From positions 310,001 through 374,000 of the forward strand of contig OY969712.1 in assembly GCA_963702105.1 (NCBI GenBank): a stretch of 64,000 bases of DNA, in the 5' to 3' direction. Origin of the DNA: ZC4RG20 sp963702105. Lineage in GTDB: Bacteria > Pseudomonadota > Gammaproteobacteria > Steroidobacterales > Rariloculaceae. Each line of letters begins with the position of its first letter. Position 1 is the stretch's first letter. The notes under the pieces were generated by a model, which saw only the letters and a program-made list of their open reading frames with translations, was not told the origin of the DNA and did no database searches. The translations under genes were made by a program, and so were the position numbers. Shown here piece by piece: positions 57,398 to 64,000 of the stretch.

Positions 57398-58492
57398 TCA
57401 CGGGGCCTTCGGGCCGGCCTCGTTGCGGGCCAACTCGTCGTCGATGATCTTGGCAAGGACGTCGTAGCCGACGGCACCGCCGGGCACCGGCCGGCCGTTG
57501 ACGAACAGCGCCGGCGTCCCCGAGACACCGGCCTTCTCGCCCGCGTCCTGGTCGGCGCGTATCGCCGCGTCGTACTTGCCGGAATCGAGGCACTTGTCGA
57601 ACTGTTTCGCGTCCATCCCGAGCTTGCCCGCTGCCGCCTTGAGGTCGTCGACGGTCAGCTTGTCCTGGTTGCCGTACATGGTGTCGTGAAGCTCCCAGAA
57701 CTTGTTCTGCTCGCGCGCGCACATCGAGGCTTCCGCGGCCTTGAATGCGTGGGGATGGATGCTCTCGAGCGGGAACTGCCGGAACTCGAGCCGTACCTTG
57801 CCGGTGTAGTCCTTGAGCACCTTCTCGAGGGTCGGCTCGAGGCCTGCGCAATACGGGCACTGAAAGTCGCCGAATTCGACGACGGTGACGGGCGCGTCCG
57901 CCGCACCGCGCGAAGGCTCCTTCGGGGAGTCCACGGCGACCCGCAGCGGCTTGAGCAGGACGGCGACGCCGTACTTCTTCTTGAGCGCATCCGTGTACTC
58001 GGTAAAGACCTGCGCCTGCCGCTGCTGCGTGAGGTATTCCTTGATGCGGTCCGCGATCTGGTCCTTTGGCGCGGAGATGCGGTCCTTGTTCTGCTCGTAA
58101 AACGCGTCAACGTCCTTGTCCGTCGGCGCCTGGACCTTGGACGCGACTTCCTGCTGGAGCAGCTTGTCTACCGAGACGCCCTTCGCCTTGGCCTCGCGTT
58201 TGACGACCTCGTCCGAGAGGTAACGGTCGAGACCCTTCTCGAGCACCTCCTGCTGCTGTTGGCGCAAGGTCATGAGCTGAGGCGCGACGAACGCCTCGAG
58301 CTCGCCGCGTGTGACGGGCGTCGAGCCGATCTTCGCCACGGACTCGTCCTGACCGGCGCCGCTCGCTCCCAGCGTCGCCCGGCTCTGGGCCCCTGCGGGC
58401 CCGTTCGCAAGCAGCGCGACGGCGGCCAAAGCGGTGATCGCGGCAAACGCCGCCCATGGGCGGCGCACGGAAAAGCTGGATAAAACGGCCAT
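57398..58492 (-). CDS. DsbA-family thioredoxin-like protein with N-terminal helical domain
   Basis: 364 residues from ATG 58492 (AGGAG upstream). Signal peptide or anchor (RRPWAAFAAITALAAVALLA), then a SurA-like helical region (TPVTRGELEAFVAPQLMTLR, LDRYLSDEVVKREAKAKGVS, DAFYEQNKDRISAPKDQIAD), then a thioredoxin fold with active site CPYC in FGDFQCPYCAGLEPTLE and cis-Pro loop GVSGTPALFVNGRPV. Likely a periplasmic disulfide oxidase or isomerase. Begins a minus-strand run but is 57 bp from the MetE-type gene. Confidence 0.9.
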   Translation of the reverse strand: MAVLSSFSVRRPWAAFAAITALAAVALLANGPAGAQSRATLGASGAGQDESVAKIGSTPVTRGELEAFVAPQLMTLRQQQQEVLEKGLDRYLSDEVVKREAKAKGVSVDKLLQQEVASKVQAPTDKDVDAFYEQNKDRISAPKDQIADRIKEYLTQQRQAQVFTEYTDALKKKYGVAVLLKPLRVAVDSPKEPSRGAADAPVTVVEFGDFQCPYCAGLEPTLEKVLKDYTGKVRLEFRQFPLESIHPHAFKAAEASMCAREQNKFWELHDTMYGNQDKLTVDDLKAAAGKLGMDAKQFDKCLDSGKYDAAIRADQDAGEKAGVSGTPALFVNGRPVPGGAVGYDVLAKIIDDELARNEAGPKAP

Positions 58493-58675
58493 GCTGGCTC
58501 CTGTGGGATCACGGCCGGCGATGAAAGGCCGGCCTCTTGCGGGGCATTCTAGTGTCCCTGGTCGAAAGTTCGCCACCTCCGTTTGGCGCCGTCCGCACGG
58601 AGCAGCCCGCATGCTTCACGAACGGTTCCGGCTTCGCGGACGCCGGAGCCGGTGCACACGGGACGCCTCCGCCCG

Positions 58676-59953
58676 CTATGCCCCTTCTCCGGCCTGTTTT
58701 CCCGTCCCCGAGTCGAGCACGTGCGAGAGCAGCCCATCGGCGAGCTTCGGCTCGAACCAGGTCGACTTCGGGGGCATGAGCTTCTCGGCATCGGCCACGG
58801 CCATGAGCTGCTCCATCGAAGTGGGATGCAGTGCGAACGCGACCGCGGCTTTGCCGTCCCGCACGCGACGTTCGAGCTCGGCGAGGCCGCGGACACCGCC
58901 GACGAAGTCGATGCGGGCGTCGCGGCGCGGGTCGGAAATCCCGAGCAGGGGCCCGATCGCGAGGTTCTGCAGCAAGCTCACGTCGAGGCTGTCGACGGGG
59001 TCGGCGGGAATCTTGTCCGCCGCCAGCGCGAGCGAGTACCAGGCGCCGTCGAGGTACATGCCGAAGGTCGCGGGCCGATCGGGCTTGAACGGCTCGGCGC
59101 GGCGCGAGACCTCGAACGTTTCCTCGAGCCGTTCGAGCAGGCGCGCCGGCGAGAGGCCGTTCAGGCCGGCGACGACCCGGTTGTAGTCGAAGATGCGCAT
59201 CTCGTCGTGCGGGAACGCGACAGTCAGGAAGTATTCGGCGCTCGCGTCCGGGTGCGCCTTGCCGCCGGACTTGGCGCGCCTTGCTTCGGCGACGCGAGCG
59301 GCGGCGGCGGAGCGGTGGTGGCCGTCCGCGATGTAGAGCACGCCGAGCGCGTTGACGGCCTCCGTGAGCCGCGCGACGAAGGCCGGGGAGCCGATCTGCC
59401 AGATCGTGTGCATGACCTGGTTCGGGCCCTCGACCTCGAACAGCGGCAGCTGGCGCGTGCCTTCGCGCAGCAGCTCGCGCACGCCCGCGTCGGCCCGATA
59501 GGCCGTGAGGACCGGCCCGGTCTGCGAGTTGAGCGCCTCGATGTTGCGCACGCGGTCGTTCTCCTTGTCGGGCCGCGTGAGCTCGTGCTTCCGGATGCGG
59601 TTCTCCTCGTAGGCGCGCACGGAGGCGACGCAGGCGAGCCCGGTCTGCTCGTGCCGCCCCATACGCATGCGGTAGACATAGAACGAAGGGATCGGTTCTC
59701 GCGTGAGCACGCCCGAACGCAGCAGGCGCTCGAGATTGGCCGCCCCGCGCGCGTAGACGCTGTCGGCGTGGGGGTCGGTGCCGGGCGGCATGTCGATCTC
59801 GGGCCGCGAGACGTGCAGGAAGCTCCAGGGCCGGCCCTGGGCCAGGGCCCGCGCCTCGTCCGTGCTCACGACGTCGTAGGGCGGGGCGATGACCTCGTCG
59901 GCGTAGCCGCGCCGGGGCCGCAGCGCGGCGAAGGGTCTGACGAGCTCGCTCAT
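58676..59953 (-). CDS. DUF1015 family protein
   Basis: 425 residues. Family motifs: FAALRPRRGYADEVIAPPYD, YVYRMRMGRHEQTGLACVA, LYIADGHHRSAAAARVAEAR and TVAFPHDEMRIFDYNRVV. The conserved GHHR motif suggests a nucleotide- or phosphate-handling enzyme; relatives have been linked to ParB/SerK-like ADP-dependent kinases. Its ATG overlaps the rimO stop (ATGA), so it is translated with rimO. Confidence 0.88.
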   Translation of the reverse strand: MSELVRPFAALRPRRGYADEVIAPPYDVVSTDEARALAQGRPWSFLHVSRPEIDMPPGTDPHADSVYARGAANLERLLRSGVLTREPIPSFYVYRMRMGRHEQTGLACVASVRAYEENRIRKHELTRPDKENDRVRNIEALNSQTGPVLTAYRADAGVRELLREGTRQLPLFEVEGPNQVMHTIWQIGSPAFVARLTEAVNALGVLYIADGHHRSAAAARVAEARRAKSGGKAHPDASAEYFLTVAFPHDEMRIFDYNRVVAGLNGLSPARLLERLEETFEVSRRAEPFKPDRPATFGMYLDGAWYSLALAADKIPADPVDSLDVSLLQNLAIGPLLGISDPRRDARIDFVGGVRGLAELERRVRDGKAAVAFALHPTSMEQLMAVADAEKLMPPKSTWFEPKLADGLLSHVLDSGTGKQAGEGA

Positions 59954-61296
59954 GGGGCGGCGGCCCGGTCGAGCGAGGAGGCCTCGGCCGGCACCGCCCA
60001 GAGATCGTAAGCGTCGGCGCGCTCGACGACAACGTCGACGAGGTCACCCGGCGTGAGCTCGGGATCGGCGGGCAGAAATACGTTGCCGTCGATCTCCGGG
60101 GCATCGCCCTTGGAACGCGCCACCACGGCGTCCTCGCCGACCTCGTCGACGATGACCTCGAGCCTCGTGCCGACCCGGCGCGCGAGCCGCCGCTCGCTGA
60201 TAGCCTTCTGTGCGGCCATGAGCGCGTGCCAGCGCTCCTCCACGACCTCGGCCGGCAGAGCGCCGGGCAGGGCGTTCGAGGCCGCCCCGGTCACGGGCTC
60301 GTAGCGGAAGCAGCCGACGCGGTCGAGCTCGGCCTCCTCGAGCCAGTCGAGCAGGTATTCGAAATCTTCCTCGGTCTCGCCGGGAAAGCCCACGATGAAC
60401 GACGAGCGCAGCGTGAGCTCGGGCACGGCAGCGCGCCAGGCATGGATGCGCTCCAGGGTCTCGGCCTCGCCCGCCGGGCGCTTCATGGCCTTGAGCACGC
60501 GGGGACTCGCGTGCTGGAACGGGATGTCGAGATAGGGCAGCACGGCCCCCTCGGCCATGAGCGGAATGAGCTCGTCCACGTGCGGGTAGGGGTAGACGTA
60601 ATGGAGCCTGACCCAGGCGCCGAGGCTGCCGAGTGCCTGCGCGAGCTCCGTGACCCGGGCCGGGACGGCCCGACCGCGCCACGCGGAGGGCGCGTAGCGC
60701 AGATCGACGCCGTAGGCGCTCGTGTCCTGCGAGATCACGAGCAGCTCCTGGACGCCCGCGGCGACGAGGCGCTCGGCCTCGGCGAGCACGTCGGCGGCCT
60801 GGCGGCTCGCGAGGCGGCCGCGCAGGCTCGGAATGATGCAAAAGCTGCAGCGGTGGTTGCAGCCCTCCGAGATCTTGAGATACGCGTAGTGCCTGGGCGT
60901 GAGCTTGATGCCCTGCGGCGGGATCAAGTCGAGGAACGGGTCGTGCGGCGGCGGACAGGCCTCGTGCACGGCGGCGACGACGGCCTCGTACTGGTGCGGC
61001 CCCGTGACGGCGAGCACGCCGGGATGCGCGCGGCGAACCGCCCCGGCGTCGGCGCCGAGGCAGCCCGTGACGATGACGCGGCCGTTCTCGGCCAGCGCCT
61101 CGCCGATCGCCTCGAGCGACTCCGCCCTTGCGCTGTCGAGAAAGCCGCAGGTATTGACCACGACAACGTCGGCCCCCGCATAGTCGGCGGCCGTCTCGTA
61201 GCCTTCCGCGCGCAAGCGGCTCAGTATCCTTTCCGAGTCCACGAGGGCCTTGGGGCAGCCCAAGCTGACGAAGCCTATCCTTGGTGTCGTAGCCAT
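59950..61296 (-). CDS. rimO: Ribosomal protein S12 methylthiotransferase
   Basis: 448 residues from ATG 61296. N-terminal UPF0004 domain with the first cluster (SLGCPKALVDSE, VNTCGFLDSAR, VTGCLGA), a radical SAM domain with CNHRCSFCIIPSLRG, and a C-terminal TRAM domain (RVGTRLEVIVDEVGEDAVVA). RimO adds a methylthio group to Asp89 of S12. The RimO-type spacing and SFCIIPSLRG distinguish it from MiaB. Overlaps DUF1015 by 4 bp. Confidence 0.95.
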   Translation of the reverse strand: MATTPRIGFVSLGCPKALVDSERILSRLRAEGYETAADYAGADVVVVNTCGFLDSARAESLEAIGEALAENGRVIVTGCLGADAGAVRRAHPGVLAVTGPHQYEAVVAAVHEACPPPHDPFLDLIPPQGIKLTPRHYAYLKISEGCNHRCSFCIIPSLRGRLASRQAADVLAEAERLVAAGVQELLVISQDTSAYGVDLRYAPSAWRGRAVPARVTELAQALGSLGAWVRLHYVYPYPHVDELIPLMAEGAVLPYLDIPFQHASPRVLKAMKRPAGEAETLERIHAWRAAVPELTLRSSFIVGFPGETEEDFEYLLDWLEEAELDRVGCFRYEPVTGAASNALPGALPAEVVEERWHALMAAQKAISERRLARRVGTRLEVIVDEVGEDAVVARSKGDAPEIDGNVFLPADPELTPGDLVDVVVERADAYDLWAVPAEASSLDRAAAP

Positions 61297-61471
61297 GTTG
61301 TCTTGAGGGGTTTCGATCGCGGCCGGAGCCAGGCCGGGGAGAAAATCCATCTATTGCGCCATGGACCGGCCCAAAACGCAACGCCGCCCGAAGGCGCGCG
61401 TGACATTCCGGACACCGGATGAGAGGCTGGAAGCGTCGGCCGCCGGGGCCGGCGACGCAGGAGGGAAGCGT

Positions 61472-61948
61472 ATGCAGCCGACGACGCTGAAGGAGCTCGA
61501 GGGCCGGATCGGCGCCGATCTCGGGGTCTCCGCGTGGTTCGAGATCGATCAGGCGCGCGTAGACAGCTTCGCGGATGCGACGCTCGATCACCAGTTCATT
61601 CATGTCGATCCCGAGCGCGCCGCCGCGACGCCTTTCGGCGGGACGATCGCGCACGGTCTGCTGACCTTGTCGCTCATCGTGCCCCTGTGCCTCGACCTCG
61701 TGCCGAAGCTCGAGGGCACGGCGATGCTGCTCAACTACGGTTTCGACCGTGTGCGCTTCGTCGCGCCCGTGCGCGTCGGCAAGCGGATACGCGGCGGCGC
61801 GCGGCTCGCGGGCTGCACGCAGCGCAAGCCCGGGCAGGTGCTCGTCAAGCTCGACGTGACCATCGAGATCGAAGGCGAGGACAAGCCGGCGATGACGGCC
61901 GAATGGCTGAGCCTGCACATGCTCGGGGCCGCTCGAGACCCGCGATGA
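61472..61948 (+). CDS. MaoC-like dehydratase
   Basis: 158 residues from ATG 61472, with AGGAGGG upstream. Hot-dog fold with the hydratase motif FADATLDHQFIHVDPERAAA and TPFGGTIAHGLLTLSL, the Asp/His pair of R-specific enoyl-CoA hydratases. Acts on acyl-CoA or acyl-carrier substrates. The last 4 bp overlap the PhzF-like gene (ATGA). Confidence 0.9.
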   Translation: MQPTTLKELEGRIGADLGVSAWFEIDQARVDSFADATLDHQFIHVDPERAAATPFGGTIAHGLLTLSLIVPLCLDLVPKLEGTAMLLNYGFDRVRFVAPVRVGKRIRGGARLAGCTQRKPGQVLVKLDVTIEIEGEDKPAMTAEWLSLHMLGAARDPR

Positions 61949-62739
61949 CCCGCCTGCGGCTGTTTCAGGTCGACGCCTTCACGAGCCGCCGGTTCGGCGG
62001 CAATCCAGCGGCCGTCGTGCCGCTCGACCGCTGGGTCGAGGCCGAGCTCATGCAGGCGATCGCGGCCGAGAACAACCTCTCGGAAACCGCGTTCTTCACT
62101 TCGAATGGCGAAGGCTTCGAGCTCAGGTGGTTCACGCCGACCACGGAGGTCCAGCTCTGCGGGCATGCGACGCTCGCGACCGCGCACGTCCTGTACGAGC
62201 ACCTCGGCTGCAAGCAGGCGGCCCTGCGCTTTGCGACGCGCTCGGGCGAGCTGCACGTCGCGCGAGCCGGGGAGCGTCTCGTCATGGACTTCCCGCGCTG
62301 GGAGCTGCGTCAGCTCGACGCCCCTCCGCCCGCGTTGGCGCAGGCGCTCGGAATTGCGCCCCAGGAGGTGTTCGTCACGGCCGCCGGCGACAACCTGTTC
62401 GCGATCTACGACGGGGAGTCCGAGCTGCGGTCGCTCGAGCCCGATATGCGCCGGGTCGCCGCGTTTCATCCGGCGGGCGTCGTCGTCACGGCCCGCGGCG
62501 TCGATTCGGACTGCGTCTGCCGTTACTTCGCCCCGAGTTACGGCGTCGACGAGGATCCCGGGACCGGCTCCATTCATTGCGGGCTCACGCCGCTTTGGTG
62601 CGAGCGTCTCGGCCGAACCCGTATCCACTCGCGGCAGCTCTCGCGCCGCGGCGCCGAGCTCTTCTGCGAGCTGGCCGGGTCGGGCACGGCGATCGCGGGC
62701 AGCGCAGTGACCTACCTCGAAGGCTGGATCTCACTCTAG
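61945..62739 (+). CDS. PhzF-family isomerase/epimerase
   Basis: 264 residues. FQVDAFTSRRFGGNPAAVVPL, NLSETAFF (catalytic Glu), FTPTTEVQLCGHATLATAHVL and EDPGTGSIHCGLTPLW are the family motifs. Diaminopimelate-epimerase fold; PhzF itself isomerises a phenazine precursor, but most relatives have unknown substrates and no phenazine genes are present. Coupled to the MaoC gene. Confidence 0.92.
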   Translation: MTRLRLFQVDAFTSRRFGGNPAAVVPLDRWVEAELMQAIAAENNLSETAFFTSNGEGFELRWFTPTTEVQLCGHATLATAHVLYEHLGCKQAALRFATRSGELHVARAGERLVMDFPRWELRQLDAPPPALAQALGIAPQEVFVTAAGDNLFAIYDGESELRSLEPDMRRVAAFHPAGVVVTARGVDSDCVCRYFAPSYGVDEDPGTGSIHCGLTPLWCERLGRTRIHSRQLSRRGAELFCELAGSGTAIAGSAVTYLEGWISL

Positions 62740-62742
62740 GCC

Positions 62743-62820
62743 AGTGCGCCGGTCCGGTGCGCGGGTGTGGTGCGCCTGTCTGGTGCGCGGGTGTGGTGCG
62801 CTCGTCTGGTGCGCCGGTCT
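62743..62820. repeat. 13-bp tandem repeat, six units
   Basis: Six head-to-tail units of the form GGTGCGCNNGTST (first unit begins AG) fill the gap after the PhzF gene. GGTGCGCGGGTGT occurs twice exactly; the others differ at 1-4 positions. The run ends in GGTATGCC. Confidence 0.85.
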
Positions 62821-62839
62821 GGTATGCCGAAACGGCGGC

Positions 62840-63109
62840 TCAGTCGGTGTGGCACTCGTAGATGACCGGCACGCCGTTGCGCTCGGCATAGTTATGCGCG
62901 ATGAACAGCGCGTCTTCCTTCGACATCGGCTCGGCATCGACGATCGTCGCGCAGCGCCAGCCGGCTCCGGCCTCGGACCGATAGCTCAAATGCTCGAGCG
63001 TCACGAGGCGCAGGCAGCGGTCGCCGGGCTCCGGGGCCGTATGCAGCCTGAGAAAGTTCGACTCGGTATACGTTTCGGTCGGCCTGACCTGCGGCTGAAC
63101 CCTGGTCAT
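62840..63109 (-). CDS. Hypothetical protein
   Basis: 89 residues from ATG 63109, starting MTRVQPQVRPTETYTE. Contains NFLRLHTAPEPGDRCLRLVT and WRCATIVDAEPMSKEDALFI, AHNYAERNGVPVIYECHTD at the end. No signal peptide. Composition is protein-like, and the C-terminal helix-strand pair with many charged residues looks folded. I do not recognise the family. Confidence 0.6.
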   Translation of the reverse strand: MTRVQPQVRPTETYTESNFLRLHTAPEPGDRCLRLVTLEHLSYRSEAGAGWRCATIVDAEPMSKEDALFIAHNYAERNGVPVIYECHTD

Positions 63110-63379
63110 GTTCCCATGCTCCCCGCGCGACGGCGCCTCGAACGCTCTCGAGCTGCAATGGACGTGCCAGCGGCCGCGCGGGCCCCGGCGGCGCGGTCGG
63201 GCGGCGCTTATGTCAAGCGGACGGTGCCGCACAGCGGCGCTTTTTGTCCGTCCTCGGCCAACGCGGGGCGCCGATCGCATTCCGCCGGGCCCGACCGTCC
63301 CGGCCGTGATCGCTCTCACAGCCCCGCCGCCATTATTTTGTTCAAATCCTCGCCGATCGAGTGGGAGTCGAGCTTAGTC

Positions 63380-64000
63380 GTGGCTGATATGAGCGCGTGG
63401 AGAAATCCAATCGAGCCCGGTACCGGCCGACCGAGCGCGAGCCTGCGGTTCATCGATCGCTTTCTGCGCCGCGCGGCGCCCAACACGCTCGTTGCCCTCG
63501 TGCTCGGCCAGCTCGACGCCTTCAATCGCATCAGCACGACCTTCGGGCACGATTGCTCCAACAGCTTCTGCGGCGAATACGCGGATAAGCTCAGGGCCTT
63601 GCTGCCGCACGGCACGCCGATCATTCGTCTCTCGGAGCGCCGGTTCGTGCTGCTGCTCGGCCTCGACTCGATCGCGTCCGTGATGGACGTAGCCTCACAT
63701 CTGACCGAAGACAATCAGACGCAGGTCGCGGTCGGCGAGGATCGTTTTCTCGTCGATCTCACGCTCGGCATCGCGGTCTACCCGACTCACGCGGACGACG
63801 GTCCCACCTTGTTTCGCCGCGCCGAACTCGCGCTCAAGGAGGCGCGCGAACGCGAGCTTGCATTCGATATCTACAGCCCGGACTCGACTCAACAGCACGC
63901 AGCCCTCTGGAAGCTCGAGAGCGATCTCGATCGCGCGATCAACCGCGGCGAGCTCGAGGTGTATTTTCAGCCCAAGGTGGCGCTGAGCGGGGAGCGCGTC
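63380..64000 (+). CDS. GGDEF-EAL protein, 3' end cut by window
   Basis: 207 residues visible from GTG 63380 (ATG 63389 possible). A GGDEF-like domain comes first: SASLRFIDRFLRRAAPNTLV, then LSERRFVLLLG where the GGDEF signature should be, so its cyclase site is degenerate. YPTHADDGPTLFRRAELALK matches the C-terminal part of GGDEF domains. An EAL domain begins near the window end (LESDLDRAINRGELEVYFQP). Probably a cyclic di-GMP phosphodiesterase with a regulatory GGDEF domain, but the EAL active site is not visible. Confidence 0.8.
   Translation, partial: MADMSAWRNPIEPGTGRPSASLRFIDRFLRRAAPNTLVALVLGQLDAFNRISTTFGHDCSNSFCGEYADKLRALLPHGTPIIRLSERRFVLLLGLDSIASVMDVASHLTEDNQTQVAVGEDRFLVDLTLGIAVYPTHADDGPTLFRRAELALKEARERELAFDIYSPDSTQQHAALWKLESDLDRAINRGELEVYFQPKVALSGERV

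Noticed and set aside
62743..62820. CRISPR array
   Set aside because: Units are 13 bp, directly adjacent, with no spacers and no cas genes.

Overview
The window is very GC-rich chromosomal DNA with dense, mostly intact genes, frequent 4-20 bp overlaps and many GTG starts. The gene content (CbpA/CbpM, YqgE/AlgH, RimO, a PA3496-like small protein, a TonB-type protein, a GlyGly-CTERM protease, an Atm1-type exporter) suggests a Gammaproteobacterium, perhaps near Steroidobacterales/Nevskiales. That placement is inference. I saw no rRNA, tRNA, CRISPR array, transposase or phage gene.

Layout. 1-1122: citrate synthase (minus, 3' end cut). 1350-11767: the most unusual region, a run of plus-strand genes in two modules. 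Module A is a lysine 2,3-aminomutase-like radical SAM enzyme, two different ATP-grasp ligases, an acetyltransferase-deacetylase fusion and a second acetyltransferase. Module B has its own sigma70-like promoter and encodes a 75-residue acidic protein, a C39-like cysteine peptidase, a RimK-like ligase with an N-terminal RLAN-type domain, a GCS2-type carboxylate-amine ligase and an N-formylglutamate amidohydrolase. Together they look like a system that makes, attaches, acetylates and removes amino acids (probably beta-amino acids) on a small molecule or peptide. A NYN/OST-HTH ribonuclease-like gene follows, then 516 bp with a 52-bp perfect palindrome and a nested inverted repeat.

13417-19467: YqgE, then a polyamine block (agmatine deiminase, deoxyhypusine-synthase-like enzyme, arginine decarboxylase, N-carbamoylputrescine amidase) that leads from arginine to putrescine and probably homospermidine. 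19685-31964: PNPOx-like protein, bacterial dynamin, ApbE, VOC protein, DUF2891, beta-propeller protein, diguanylate cyclase, DUF4342, CbpA-CbpM, GDP-mannose pyrophosphorylase, an orphan D12-class methylase and a TMEM175 channel. 32095-40578: a DUF6152 and a DUF883 gene (both frameshifted), MBL-rhodanese protein, an ABC exporter fused to kinase-ATPase-like and receiver domains (frameshifted), EamA transporter, TfoX-like protein, aldo/keto reductase and a permease remnant. 40662-50491: a double-length UvrA of 1875 residues, carbonic anhydrase, a collapsed M28 peptidase gene, a cytochrome-c/PQQ dehydrogenase and a substrate-binding-like protein. 50947-64000: a small putative protease inhibitor with a subtilase, a glycosyltransferase, frameshifted TonB-type and MetE-type genes, a DsbA-like protein, DUF1015, RimO, MaoC, PhzF, and a GGDEF-EAL gene cut by the window end.

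Two genome-wide themes stand out. A short palindromic repeat (AAAAGGGG...CCCCTTTT type) occurs between genes and also inside the coding sequences of uvrA and aguA, where it is translated as KKGSDPF or EKGSEPF. Five genes carry a frameshift equivalent to one extra base, three of them in or beside G/C runs, so either the assembly has insertion errors or decay is unusually uniform.
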